From positions 23,345-87,344 of the forward strand of contig JAISQJ010000162.1 in the NCBI GenBank assembly GCA_031274285.1: a stretch of DNA of 64,000 nt. The letters run 5' to 3'. Origin of the DNA: Treponema sp. (GTDB lineage: Bacteria > Spirochaetota > Spirochaetia > Treponematales > Breznakiellaceae). The notes beneath the pieces are model-generated. The model searched no databases. It was not told the DNA's origin and saw only the letters and a program-made list of their open reading frames with translations. The translations under genes and the position numbers were made by a program. Each line of letters starts with the position of its first letter. Position 1 is the first letter of the stretch. Shown piece after piece: positions 9,085-18,659 of the stretch.

Positions 9085-10428
9085 TCAACGGGCGGGCTGC
9101 AGGACCGAAGATTTCCTAAATTGATAAAACACGATAAATGATAATGATGTCACGATCCACGAAACAGGATAGCTCCAAATCACCATCTTCAATGCCGGTT
9201 GAAAAGGAACAACAAATAAAATCCAAATAATTCTACAGGCGCAGGTGCCCAGCAGGGTCAGTATCATAGGCATAAAAGTTTCACCGGTCCCGCGGATCGC
9301 CCCGGATAGTACCTCCCCCCCTATATAAATAAAATAAAGCGGAGCTAAAAACCGCATAAGGAAGCTGATAAGGCTAATGACTTCATCGTCATTTACAAAC
9401 AACCGGCCCAGCGGCCCGCAGCCAAAGTATAGCACCGCGCTAATGGCGCAGACACAGACCAGGGACATGCCGATGCAGACACGCACCCCCTTCCCCGCCC
9501 TGGCATAAAGCCGGGCCCCGAAATTTTGGGCTACAAAGGTGGAAAGGGCGGCCCCCAGGGAATCTACGGTGAGCCAGATCAGAAAATCAAGTTTTCCACA
9601 GACCGCCCAGGCCGCAATAACATTGGTACCAAAGGCGTTGATCCTGGACTGGATCATCATGTTGGCCACCGGATACAGGGAGGACTGAATACCCACGGGC
9701 AGGCCCAAGAGAAAAATCTTTTGTAGTACGGGACTGCGGAATCTAATATCCCGCCACCTTATCCGGCAGGGCAGCCTGGTACTTAGCAGCGTTCCCATCA
9801 CCAGTACCGCGCTGAGAAGCTGGGAAAGCACGGTGGCGAAGGCGGCTCCCGCCGCATGCCAGCGAAAGACCCCCACGAATACTAGATCCAGAACTACGTT
9901 GACAGTGCTGGCGGCGATCAAAAAATAAAAAGGCGTTTTAGAATTCCCTACGGCCCGCAAGATACCCGCACCGATGTTATAAGTCATGGATACGGCCATA
10001 CCCGCAAAGTATATTCTCGCGTAAGATAATGTATAGTTATAAATATCCCCCGGAACTCGCAATAAATACAGACAAACCGGGGACAACAAAATACCGGCTA
10101 TCGACAATAGTAAACCGCCGGTAAAGGCGAATGCGACCGCTGTATGTACCGCCATGGTCAGTTTTTCGTTGTCCTTTGCGCCCAAATATTGGGAGATGAT
10201 AATAGTTGCCCCCGTGGAAAGCCCAATGAAAAAATTAACCGGAAGCTTTGTCAGGTTGTATATGGCGTCAATAGACGCCAGCGCGTCTTTTCCCGCAAAG
10301 CGGCCGATGATAACGGCGTCCGCGGTGGTATAAAGCTGCTGTAACAAGCTCCCGGCAAGAATCGGAAAAAAAAAGAATATCAGCCTTTTCCAAATATTCC
10401 CCTCGGTCAGATCATATTGGCTTTCCAT
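9085..10428 (-). CDS. MATE family efflux transporter
   Basis: MATE-like ORF (FPILAGSLLQQLYTTADAVIIGRFAGKDALASI; GLPVGIQSSLYPVANMMIQSRIN). Confidence 0.92.
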   Translation of the reverse strand: MESQYDLTEGNIWKRLIFFFFPILAGSLLQQLYTTADAVIIGRFAGKDALASIDAIYNLTKLPVNFFIGLSTGATIIISQYLGAKDNEKLTMAVHTAVAFAFTGGLLLSIAGILLSPVCLYLLRVPGDIYNYTLSYARIYFAGMAVSMTYNIGAGILRAVGNSKTPFYFLIAASTVNVVLDLVFVGVFRWHAAGAAFATVLSQLLSAVLVMGTLLSTRLPCRIRWRDIRFRSPVLQKIFLLGLPVGIQSSLYPVANMMIQSRINAFGTNVIAAWAVCGKLDFLIWLTVDSLGAALSTFVAQNFGARLYARAGKGVRVCIGMSLVCVCAISAVLYFGCGPLGRLFVNDDEVISLISFLMRFLAPLYFIYIGGEVLSGAIRGTGETFMPMILTLLGTCACRIIWILFVVPFQPALKMVIWSYPVSWIVTSLSFIVFYQFRKSSVLQPAR

Positions 10429-10436
10429 AAACCCTA

Positions 10437-12038
10437 TTACGTTCCTTTATATAAAATACCATTATCAACAAATTCACTGTCAAGCAAAAATTGCGTATAT
10501 TCATGCCCGTTGCCGCTGAATAATTGCTCTACAGGACTGATTTCGCAGAAATAGCCGTCTTTCATCACAGCTACCACATGACAAAAATTTCGTAGCACCC
10601 GCATATCGTGGGAGATCATGATTATGGAAAATCCGTATTTTTTGTGTAATTCTTCCAGCAAATCCAAAATCTGCATCTGAACCTGCGTGTCCAGGGAAGA
10701 AATAGCCTCGTCACAAATAAGAATTTCCGGTTCTAGTACCAAAGCTCTGGCTATGGCAATCCGTTGACACTGTCCCGTACTTAGTTGCGGGGGGCGGCGG
10801 ATCTGAGTTTCCGCGTCAATACCAGCCTGTTCCAGGTAGAAATACGCCTTTTCCTTCCGTTCCCTTGCGGTATCTATATGCAGATATTTCAGCGGTTCTT
10901 GCACCAACTGAAGTGCATTGCGCCTGGGATTCAGACTTGCCCGGGCATCCTGAAAAACTATCTGGATATGGCGGCATATCTCCCGCCTTGATTTTCCTTT
11001 GAGGCTTGTAATATCCCTTCCCCTGAATTTTATTGCTCCTCCGCTCGGCTTTTCGAGCCCGGCAATACATTTTGCCAGGGTAGACTTACCGCAGCCGCTT
11101 TGTCCAAGAATACCAATTATTTCCCGTTTATTGATATTCATGCCCAAGCCGCAGAGTACCTTTACATCGTCCCGGTATGCCTTATGTAATTGCTCCACCT
11201 CAAGTATGGTCTCCTGATACTCAAGTTTACCGGAAGACCGCCTTTTCGGTAAATTAAACGCCTGTATCAGCATTTGCGTATAGGGCGATTTTGGCAGGGA
11301 AAGCACCTCGCCTGTAATGCCCTCATCAACGATATTTCCTTTCTCCAAAACGATCACCCGATCGCTGGCCGCATAAGCCGCTGTTATGTCATGGGTAATC
11401 AGCAGTACCGCCACATGAAATTTTTTTTGTACACTTCTCAGTACACTCAAAACTTCTTTCTGGCTGATGACATCAAGCGCGGAAGTTGGCTCATCCGCTA
11501 TCAGAATATCAGGCCGGAGGCAGAGCGTCAGTGCGATACAAACCCGCTGGCACATTCCCCCGCTTAGCTGGAACGGGTATGATGACAGAACCCTGCCGGG
11601 TTCAGAAAAATTTAGTAAACTGAGCATATTGAAACTCATGTCCTCAATTTCCCGTGCCGCCCCCATCTTATGAAACAGGAGCGTTTCATGAAAATGGCTG
11701 CGTATAGTTTTCATGGGGTTAAGGGCAAGCTGCGCGTCCTGATAGATCATGGTAATTTTTTTTCCCCGAATCCGCCGCCAGTCAATAAGGGAATTTGACA
11801 GATTAACGGAGAGTTCCCCGACACACATTACTCCATCGCTGACAATGGCTGACGGAGGAAGCAAGCCCATCATCGCTTTGGCACAAGTTGATTTGCCTGA
11901 CCCGCTTTCACCTAGCAGGGCTAACACCTCGCCGCAGCGCAGTTCAAATGACAGGCAATCCAGAACTATCATCTGCTTGTCGTTTTGTATATAGCGGACA
12001 TTCAGGTTTTTCAGCGCCAGTACGGTTTCCGGGTTCAT
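10437..12038 (-). CDS. fused oligopeptide/nickel-type ABC transporter ATPase (DppD/NikD + DppF/NikE domains)
   Basis: Two complete NBDs in one ORF: LGESGSGKST...LSGGMCQRVCIA...LIADEPTSALD and LGQSGCGKST...LSTGQCQRIAIARAL...LICDEAISSLD. Confidence 0.92.
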   Translation of the reverse strand: MNPETVLALKNLNVRYIQNDKQMIVLDCLSFELRCGEVLALLGESGSGKSTCAKAMMGLLPPSAIVSDGVMCVGELSVNLSNSLIDWRRIRGKKITMIYQDAQLALNPMKTIRSHFHETLLFHKMGAAREIEDMSFNMLSLLNFSEPGRVLSSYPFQLSGGMCQRVCIALTLCLRPDILIADEPTSALDVISQKEVLSVLRSVQKKFHVAVLLITHDITAAYAASDRVIVLEKGNIVDEGITGEVLSLPKSPYTQMLIQAFNLPKRRSSGKLEYQETILEVEQLHKAYRDDVKVLCGLGMNINKREIIGILGQSGCGKSTLAKCIAGLEKPSGGAIKFRGRDITSLKGKSRREICRHIQIVFQDARASLNPRRNALQLVQEPLKYLHIDTARERKEKAYFYLEQAGIDAETQIRRPPQLSTGQCQRIAIARALVLEPEILICDEAISSLDTQVQMQILDLLEELHKKYGFSIIMISHDMRVLRNFCHVVAVMKDGYFCEISPVEQLFSGNGHEYTQFLLDSEFVDNGILYKGT

Positions 12039-12053
12039 GACGTTCTTTTTCCC

Positions 12054-12878
12054 TTACATCCGGATGATCTCATAGGGATCCATCCTGTCCCGTAAGCCCT
12101 CTCCGATCAGATTGAGGGCAAGGACTGTCAGCATGATAAACAGCGCCGGTCCCAGCAATATGTGGGGAGCCTGAAAAAAATGTGCCCGGCCATCAGACAG
12201 CATACTGCCCCATTCCGGGCTGGGCGGCTGGGCGCCCAATCCAAGAAAAGAAAGGGCCGAAATTGATAGGATCAGCGTACCTAGCTCGAAGGTCGCCATA
12301 ATAAACACCGGACTAATGACTTTGGGGAGCATCTCAAACAAGATAATCCTGCCGCTGGATGCTCCTAATGCTTTAGCTGCAACTACCGATATTTCATTTT
12401 TGGTTTGAAGTACAATACTACGGGCTAAACGGGCAAACGGCACCCACCACACGGCAATCACGGCGGCCAGGAGATTTAGCAAACTTGCCCCGAACAGTGC
12501 AGCGATCACCATGGCGAATACCATAAAGGGGAAAGACATCAGCACGTCTACCAACCGCATTACTACCGCATCAAAAAAGGTCCGGTTGAACATGCCGGTA
12601 AACATACCCAGCGCCACGCCCAGGGCCAGCGCTGCGCCCAGGGCCGCAAAGGATGATATGAGCGTTGTTCTGCCCCCGTAGAGGGTACGGGAAAACACGT
12701 CCCTGCCGTAACGGTCGGTACCAAAAGGGTGATCCCCGCTAAGTCCCGCCAGTCTATTATCCGCGTTAGCCGCGAGGGGATCGTGGACTGCGAAAAGGGG
12801 CCCCCCGGCAACAAGGATAATGATAAGCGTCAGAAGGACACAACCTGATGCCAGATTTAGCGGACATTTTTTTCCCAT
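12054..12878 (-). CDS. ABC transporter permease (DppC/NikC type)
   Basis: HPFGTDRYGRDVFSRTLYGGRTTL and LGASSGRIILFEMLPKVISP (EAA-loop-like). Confidence 0.92.
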   Translation of the reverse strand: MGKKCPLNLASGCVLLTLIIILVAGGPLFAVHDPLAANADNRLAGLSGDHPFGTDRYGRDVFSRTLYGGRTTLISSFAALGAALALGVALGMFTGMFNRTFFDAVVMRLVDVLMSFPFMVFAMVIAALFGASLLNLLAAVIAVWWVPFARLARSIVLQTKNEISVVAAKALGASSGRIILFEMLPKVISPVFIMATFELGTLILSISALSFLGLGAQPPSPEWGSMLSDGRAHFFQAPHILLGPALFIMLTVLALNLIGEGLRDRMDPYEIIRM

Positions 12879-12891
12879 CGGTGGTACTCCC

Positions 12892-13854
12892 TTAGCCCTC
12901 GTTCCCGCGGATCCGAGGATCGATCAAAATATAGGTCAAATCCACCATAAGATTGATGATGATGACCGCCGATACCGTAAGCACCGCATAGCCCTGTATA
13001 GCCGGATAATCGTGCATCAATATGCTGTTCATGGCATAGTTTCCAATGCCCGGCCAGGAAAAGATGCTTTCAATCACCACGGCGCCGCCGGTTAAATGGG
13101 TAAGGGACAGGCCGATGGCGGTAACCGCCGGCAGCAAGGCGTTCTGAAGGGCATTTTTTACCACCAGCCCTTTTGACAATCCCCTTGATATGGCGGAACT
13201 TACGTACACCTGTCCCAGCTCGGAAAGTATATTGGCCCGTATCATGCGGATAATCTGGGGCGCTCCCGCCAGGGCCAGGGTAAGGGCGGGCAGCCAGAGC
13301 CTATGGATTCCCCCTGAACTGCTTATTTCATAAACATGGAACTTCACCGCGCAGATCGATAATAAAAAAAGGGCAATGACAAAGCCCGGAACGGAAGCGA
13401 AAAAGACACAGACCAGCCGAATCGCCCCATCGGAGGGTTTTCCTGCCTTCACGGCGGTATAGGTTCCCCCTGCCGTACCCAGCAGTATCTGCAAAAAGAG
13501 GGCAGCGAATGATAAGAGCAGGGTCGCGGGTACGCGCTCCCCAATCTCGGTAATGACCGGCCGCCTGGTCTGTATGGAATTGCCCAGATTGAGGGTAACC
13601 AGGTTTTTGAGCCAGCGGCCGTACTGTGTCATGATACCCTGATCCAGTCCATGCTCCGCCCGTATGGCCTCAATGCGTTCCCGCATCAGTTTGGTATCAC
13701 TGATACCGAGATCACCGGGCTGGCCCATAAGGAGCATGATGGGATCCCCCGGCGCAAGACGGATCATGATAAAGAGAACCAGGGACGCCAGCAGCAAGGT
13801 CAGCAAGGATCCTCCTACCCGCCTGAAAATCGTAAGGATCATAGGTCCTCGCAC
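12892..13854 (-). CDS. ABC transporter permease (DppB/NikB type)
   Basis: FRRVGGSLLTLLLASLVLFIMIRLAPGDP and RGLSKGLVVKNALQNALLPAVTAIGL. Confidence 0.92.
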   Translation of the reverse strand: MRGPMILTIFRRVGGSLLTLLLASLVLFIMIRLAPGDPIMLLMGQPGDLGISDTKLMRERIEAIRAEHGLDQGIMTQYGRWLKNLVTLNLGNSIQTRRPVITEIGERVPATLLLSFAALFLQILLGTAGGTYTAVKAGKPSDGAIRLVCVFFASVPGFVIALFLLSICAVKFHVYEISSSGGIHRLWLPALTLALAGAPQIIRMIRANILSELGQVYVSSAISRGLSKGLVVKNALQNALLPAVTAIGLSLTHLTGGAVVIESIFSWPGIGNYAMNSILMHDYPAIQGYAVLTVSAVIIINLMVDLTYILIDPRIRGNEG

Positions 13855-15404
13855 TAATTGACAATACGAAGATTGGCGTTAACTACATTTTCAAACTGCC
13901 GGAAGTGGGGCACAAAACCTTCCAGTGAATTACTAACCGCGGTGGGTTCCGGCCGAGGGCAAAGGTAAATAGCGGGGGACAGATCGGCAATGTGCATGGT
14001 CAGCTTGGCCGCCAGATCGCGCCGGTCCTCCTCTTCCGGGGCGTTGGCTATTTGATCGAGTAATTGGTTGGTATATTCATCGTCAAATCCGCCATAGTTA
14101 CCGGACCCTCCCGGAGCGTATTGTCCTTTAAGCTGGGCCGCCAGATTGCCGAAGGTTCCCCAGGCTTCGATGCTCCCGTCCCATTCTCCGGTCTCCCGGG
14201 CGGTTTGAATAAGAGAATAGTCTCCGTGCTGCACCGTCGTATTCACCCCAAGCCGCGACCATTGAATTTGTATGGCCTCTCCTAAAGCCTTGTCGTTCCT
14301 AAAGGTCCGCAGGAACATGGTTAACGGTTTCCCGTCCTTGTAGCGTATCCCATCGGAGCCCCGCAGCCATCCCGCTTCATCGAGCAGCCTGGCCGCCTTA
14401 TCCGGGTTATAGGATTCAAAATAGGCGGTTCTTAATTCCGAAAAAGCGGGGTTAGAACCGATCCAGGTGGTGACCGGCGTACCTAATCCCTCCTCGCCAA
14501 GCCGGATCAGTTCATCCCGGTCCAAGCCCCAGCTCAAGGCCTGCCGTACACGCTTATCCTGAAGCTGGGGACTGTTCAGGTTAAGGTAAATGGTCTGAGT
14601 ATTGGCGGCGGGAACAACGCTGATATGAGAAACGTCACTGGTCTTGAATTGCTCTATGGCCGTAAAGGGAATATTCAAAACCACATGGTAACGCCCGCTC
14701 AGGGCGGCCAGGGCGCGGGCATCTCCATCGCCGATTTCCTCATGAACCACCCTCGGAATATTCGGCTTCTGCCCCCAGTAATTTTCGTTAATCGAAAACA
14801 CCATCTTTTGGCGGGGCAAAAATTCTATAATTTTATACATGCCCGTGTAGTCCGCACTTTCAATGCCGGTGTAGGTATATTTCTCGTCAGTATTGTGAAT
14901 AACAAGCTGAGCATTGGACAGGCTCTTGCTTACATCCACATTAGGCTGTTCGGTAAGCGCCCGGATGGTATAATCAGAAAGGACGGTAAAAGTGATCCCT
15001 TCCACATAGGGATAGGCTTTCATATCCAGCTTTCTTGACCGTTCCAGGGATCCGATAACGGCCTTGGCCGTCACCGGCGTTCCGCTCCAAAAGCGGGCTT
15101 CCGGCCGCAGCTCAATCTCCCAAGTATGGGCGTCAATTTTAACAATCCTCTTGGCGAGCATGGGCTGAATTTCTCCCGCCGCATCGGCCTTGAACAGTAC
15201 CTCTGCGGCCCCCATGTTCAGCAGGTAATCCGCCGCCGGGTAAACCGTAGGATCAACGCCGATGGCAATTTCATTGCCCGCCACTACTAATTCTGCCCCA
15301 CCGGAAGAGGCGGCGGTTTTTTTAGCACCGCAAGCGCCCAGCAGGGCGCATAGCAGCACGGAGCCGATTATCAGGCGCCGTAATTTTTTCCCATCGTTTT
15401 CCAT
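13854..15404 (-). CDS. ABC transporter substrate-binding lipoprotein (peptide/nickel family)
   Basis: MENDGKKLRRLIIGSVLLCALLGACGAKK lipobox; SBP family 5 features (RVRQALSWGLDRDELI; YNPDKAARLLDEAGW). Confidence 0.9.
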   Translation of the reverse strand: MENDGKKLRRLIIGSVLLCALLGACGAKKTAASSGGAELVVAGNEIAIGVDPTVYPAADYLLNMGAAEVLFKADAAGEIQPMLAKRIVKIDAHTWEIELRPEARFWSGTPVTAKAVIGSLERSRKLDMKAYPYVEGITFTVLSDYTIRALTEQPNVDVSKSLSNAQLVIHNTDEKYTYTGIESADYTGMYKIIEFLPRQKMVFSINENYWGQKPNIPRVVHEEIGDGDARALAALSGRYHVVLNIPFTAIEQFKTSDVSHISVVPAANTQTIYLNLNSPQLQDKRVRQALSWGLDRDELIRLGEEGLGTPVTTWIGSNPAFSELRTAYFESYNPDKAARLLDEAGWLRGSDGIRYKDGKPLTMFLRTFRNDKALGEAIQIQWSRLGVNTTVQHGDYSLIQTARETGEWDGSIEAWGTFGNLAAQLKGQYAPGGSGNYGGFDDEYTNQLLDQIANAPEEEDRRDLAAKLTMHIADLSPAIYLCPRPEPTAVSNSLEGFVPHFRQFENVVNANLRIVN

Positions 15405-15485
15405 TTTTATCCTCCTTACATCATGCCGCATCGCCAAACCTTATGGTTTTTATTCGTTAAGCGCATAGCCGCAATCACTATATCG

Positions 15486-15509
15486 AATAGTTAGCTATGG
15501 CTAACTATT
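15486..15509. promoter_or_regulatory. perfect inverted repeat AATAGTTAGC-TATG-GCTAACTATT, candidate operator
   Basis: 10-bp arms, 4-nt spacer, between divergent SBP and LysR genes. Confidence 0.6.
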
Positions 15510-15556
15510 ACTTGAAAACTTATACCCTCCGTGCTATTATGGTGTCAAGCGAATTA

Positions 15557-15589
15557 TTTCGATAGCTTCAATTCAATTTTTCGATAGCT
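15557..15589. promoter_or_regulatory. direct repeats TTTCGATAGCT, 22 bp apart, candidate LysR regulator site
   Basis: TTTCGATAGCT at 15557-15567 and 15579-15589, immediately upstream of the lysR-type gene. Confidence 0.5.
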
Positions 15590-15603
15590 GCCGGAGGTCC
15601 CCT

Positions 15604-16476
15604 ATGAATACTTATTTTTTGAAAACCTTTATAACCCTGGCGGAAAACGGCAGTTTTTCTAAGACCGCGAAGGAACTCTTTGCGGCCCAGTCAACCATAA
15701 GCAAACGTATAAGCGAACTGGAAAGGGAGCTGGGTCAGAAGCTGTTTGTCCGCAGCCGCAGCTATGCGGAATTAACCCTGGCCGGCAAGGCGCTGCTGGA
15801 GTACGCCGGGCAGATTATCGACCTGGAGGACAAGGCCGTTGAACAGGTAAGTTTATCCGGGGTCTTTTCCGACCGGCTGGTATTGGGCAGCGCATACGCT
15901 TTTTATGACCTGTACCTCTACGAGAACATAGAAAACTTTATGCAGCGGTATCCCGATATTTCGCTTAAGCTTGTATTCGCCCACACCATGGAGATCATCG
16001 CCTCGCTCAGGCAGGGGTCAATTGATATTGGCTACACCCATCATCCCCTGAATCATCCCGGTTTTAACTGCGCAATGATCAGCGAGGACGAGGTGATTCT
16101 TGTAACCGGGGGCCAGAACCGGGAATATATCAACGGCGTTCCCTCGTGTCAAATAAACAACCTGCCTGTTTTATATTCCAATTTTCTCTATACCCCTACC
16201 TATACCTGGCTGTTCCCCGGACACCGGCAGTTTCCCCTTGACATTGATATCTGCCACAAGGTCATCCCCTTCCTCAAGCGGGGCAGCCGCTATACCTTTC
16301 TGCCGAAAAGGTTGGTGGAAAAAGAAATCGCCGAGGGCTCAATCCTGGAGATACCCCTGCTGGACGGCAGCATACCGCCGGTTCAAAACTACCTTATCCA
16401 TAAACAGGAACATCCAAAATCAGAGACCATACGGAAGTGGATAGAGGTATTCGATCCTGCCGTCACCGGACTTTAG
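15604..16476 (+). CDS. LysR family transcriptional regulator
   Basis: N-terminal HTH: MNTYFLKTFITLAENGSFSKTAKELFAAQSTISKRISELERELGQKLFVR. Confidence 0.95.
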   Translation: MNTYFLKTFITLAENGSFSKTAKELFAAQSTISKRISELERELGQKLFVRSRSYAELTLAGKALLEYAGQIIDLEDKAVEQVSLSGVFSDRLVLGSAYAFYDLYLYENIENFMQRYPDISLKLVFAHTMEIIASLRQGSIDIGYTHHPLNHPGFNCAMISEDEVILVTGGQNREYINGVPSCQINNLPVLYSNFLYTPTYTWLFPGHRQFPLDIDICHKVIPFLKRGSRYTFLPKRLVEKEIAEGSILEIPLLDGSIPPVQNYLIHKQEHPKSETIRKWIEVFDPAVTGL

Positions 16477-17786
16477 TTAAGCCTTATTTCCACCACCGTA
16501 TCCCGGGGATCGCTTAAGGGGTAGCTGTCAAAACTCTGGGGGTTCAGGTGAAAGAAGGCGTGCTCCGGGTATTCGGCCAGGTTCCAGTAGGCGGCCCGCT
16601 TGATCTCGCTGCCGTCGCTTAAGAGCCGCAGGGACCCGATCTTCCCCGCCAGGTTTGGCAGGCAGACGCCGCCGGCCTGGGCTTCCAGAACATGGGCGTA
16701 GAGCTTCTTCCCCCTTTGGGTAAAACGGCCCCATTCCGGCTTGGGGTAGTCCGAAGCGCCGCAGCCATAAATACTTTCGCCGTTGTCCGCCATCCAGCGG
16801 CCCACCTCCTCCAGAATCTCGATGGAAGCCCCGGGGATGCGGCCCTTGGCGTCGGGCCCTACGTTAAGCAGGAGATTGCCGTTTTTTGACACGCACTCCA
16901 CCAGCATCCGTATCACCATTTCCGCGCTTTTCCAATGACGGTCGGCAGCGCAATAACCCCAGTGGTTGTTCAGGGTAATACAGGCCTCCCAGGGAACACT
17001 TTCCCCCAGCTCATTTTTTATACCCCCCGGCGGAATCATCTGCTCAGGGCAGGCAAAGTCGCCGGCAAAATCCGAAGGTTCCTCTTTTAGAATAGTCCCC
17101 GATTCCTCCCCCGAACCTTCCAGCCGGTTGTCCGTGATCACCCAGGGCTGAAGAGAACGGACCATTTCGATCAACTCCCGGGCCTTCCACTTGGGGCCCT
17201 TCATCTCGCCGTAGGAAAAATCGAACCACATAATATCCAGCCGGCCGTAAGAAGTAAGCAGCTCCCGCACCTGGCCGTGCATAAAATCCAGGTAGCGTTC
17301 AAAATCCCTCCCGTCGTTTTTCTCGGCGGGATCGTCCCGCAAAGGGTGCTGCCGGTCGCCAAAGTGGGGAAAGTCCGGGTGCCGCCAGTCAATAATAGAA
17401 AAGTAGAGCCCCACCTTTATGCCCTCCGCCCGGAAAGCCTCCAGGTATTCCCGCACCAGGTCCCGGCCCGCCGGCGTGTTGGTTGATTTAAAATCGGTCA
17501 ACGCCGTGTCCCACAGACAAAAGCCGTCGTGGTGTTTGGCCGTAAGAACCGCGTACTTCATCCCCGCCTTTTTAGCCGCCTGAGCCCAGAGCCGGGGCTC
17601 ATACTCCGCCGCCGTAAATTCCCTAAAGAACTCAAGATAGTCCTCCTGCGGTATCCGCTCCACGCTCCGCACCCACTCCCCCCTGGCCGGAATCGCGTAA
17701 AGCCCCCAATGGATAAACATCCCAAACCGGGCGTCCCGGAACCAAGCGGTCCTTTCGGCCCGTTCCGCTCTATTTTTGTTCGCCAT
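16473..17786 (-). CDS. alpha-L-fucosidase, GH29 family
   Basis: WFRDARFGMFIHWGLYAIPARGEW; YAVLTAKHHDGFCLWDT; LDIMWFDFSYGE; NLLLNVGPDAKGRIP. No signal peptide from the ATG at 17786. Confidence 0.9.
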   Translation of the reverse strand: MANKNRAERAERTAWFRDARFGMFIHWGLYAIPARGEWVRSVERIPQEDYLEFFREFTAAEYEPRLWAQAAKKAGMKYAVLTAKHHDGFCLWDTALTDFKSTNTPAGRDLVREYLEAFRAEGIKVGLYFSIIDWRHPDFPHFGDRQHPLRDDPAEKNDGRDFERYLDFMHGQVRELLTSYGRLDIMWFDFSYGEMKGPKWKARELIEMVRSLQPWVITDNRLEGSGEESGTILKEEPSDFAGDFACPEQMIPPGGIKNELGESVPWEACITLNNHWGYCAADRHWKSAEMVIRMLVECVSKNGNLLLNVGPDAKGRIPGASIEILEEVGRWMADNGESIYGCGASDYPKPEWGRFTQRGKKLYAHVLEAQAGGVCLPNLAGKIGSLRLLSDGSEIKRAAYWNLAEYPEHAFFHLNPQSFDSYPLSDPRDTVVEIRLN

Positions 17787-17964
17787 AAGATCCTCCGTCC
17801 CCAGTATAGCCTGCAAACCATAAAAGACGCCATCCCGGTACCCGGCCGGCAAAATTTTGGAAATCCACCTACTCAAGGGGGAAAAAATGGGATATACTCT
17901 TATTTAATCGGTATGAACACCGTGCCCAGGCGGGGCGGAAATCGAATATAAGGAGCGGCTACAC

Positions 17965-18186
17965 ATGAGCCATGAACAGCTTGTGGCAACCTGGATTAGC
18001 TTTATGGGAACTGCCATGAGAAAAGCCTACGGACTCTCCCGAGACCAGTATATAAGACTGGCGCAAAAGTACCGCCTTATTCATTTTCTGGCCGACAACT
18101 ACGAATTATTGCATTACTATGATAATAACTATGTGGTAGATGACATCACACGCTATATTTCAGGACAGGGCGGTACCGTACAATAA
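17965..18186 (+). CDS. DUF3791 domain protein
   Basis: Short ORF MSHEQLVATWISFMGTAMRKAYGLSRDQYIRLAQKYRLIHFLADNYELLHYYDNNYVVDDITRYI, DUF3791-like, directly abutting the DUF3990-like ORF. Confidence 0.65.
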   Translation: MSHEQLVATWISFMGTAMRKAYGLSRDQYIRLAQKYRLIHFLADNYELLHYYDNNYVVDDITRYISGQGGTVQ

Positions 18187-18420
18187 ATGATTTACCCGGA
18201 ATTAGACAATCTCCTTTATCACGGATCAATGGACAGGGTTAGTGATATTGATTTAGACAAAAGCGCCCACGGCAAGGATTTTGGCCGTGGTTTTTACACA
18301 ACAAATCAACGGGAACAGGCGGCTAAATTCGCCGCTGTCAAGGCGAAACGATTCAATAAAAAGGTTATACAACCAAGTGTTTTTTGGAACAAGGCGGGCC
18401 GTATCTTCTCTGCGGTTTAA
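18187..18420 (+). pseudogene. DUF3990-like protein, apparently C-terminally truncated
   Basis: LYHGSMDRVSDIDLDKSAHGKDFGRGFYTTNQREQAAKFAAVKAKRFNKK matches the N-terminal half of DUF3990 as I know it; stops at 77 aa where full-length members are about twice as long. Confidence 0.55.
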
Positions 18421-18434
18421 GGAGGCGTTTAAAA

Positions 18435-18659
18435 TTGGAATTAACTGAAACCTTAATTGACGGCGCCATTGACAGCATCACGGGTTTCATGGTCGCAAGG
18501 GCCGCAAAACAGTACCATGAACCCATCACAAAAATGATGGAAAGGTTTCTTTTGTCAAACACCTATAAGCTCCTCTCCGATAAAGATACCGGCCTTTACT
18601 GGGACAGCCTGAGCGAAACGTATGCTATGTTAATAAACGAGATTGAAGGGCGGTCGTGA
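18435..18659 (+). CDS. small helical protein, DUF3791-like candidate
   Basis: LELTETLIDGAIDSITGFMVARAAKQYHEPITKMMERFLLSNTYKLLSDKDTGLYWDSLSETYAMLINEIEGRS; likely TTG start after GGAGG at 18420. Confidence 0.5.
   Translation: MELTETLIDGAIDSITGFMVARAAKQYHEPITKMMERFLLSNTYKLLSDKDTGLYWDSLSETYAMLINEIEGRS

Noticed and set aside
10437-12038. Fused double ATPase as an annotation or assembly fusion error
   Set aside because: Both domains are complete and in one uninterrupted frame; such DppDF/NikDE fusions are known.
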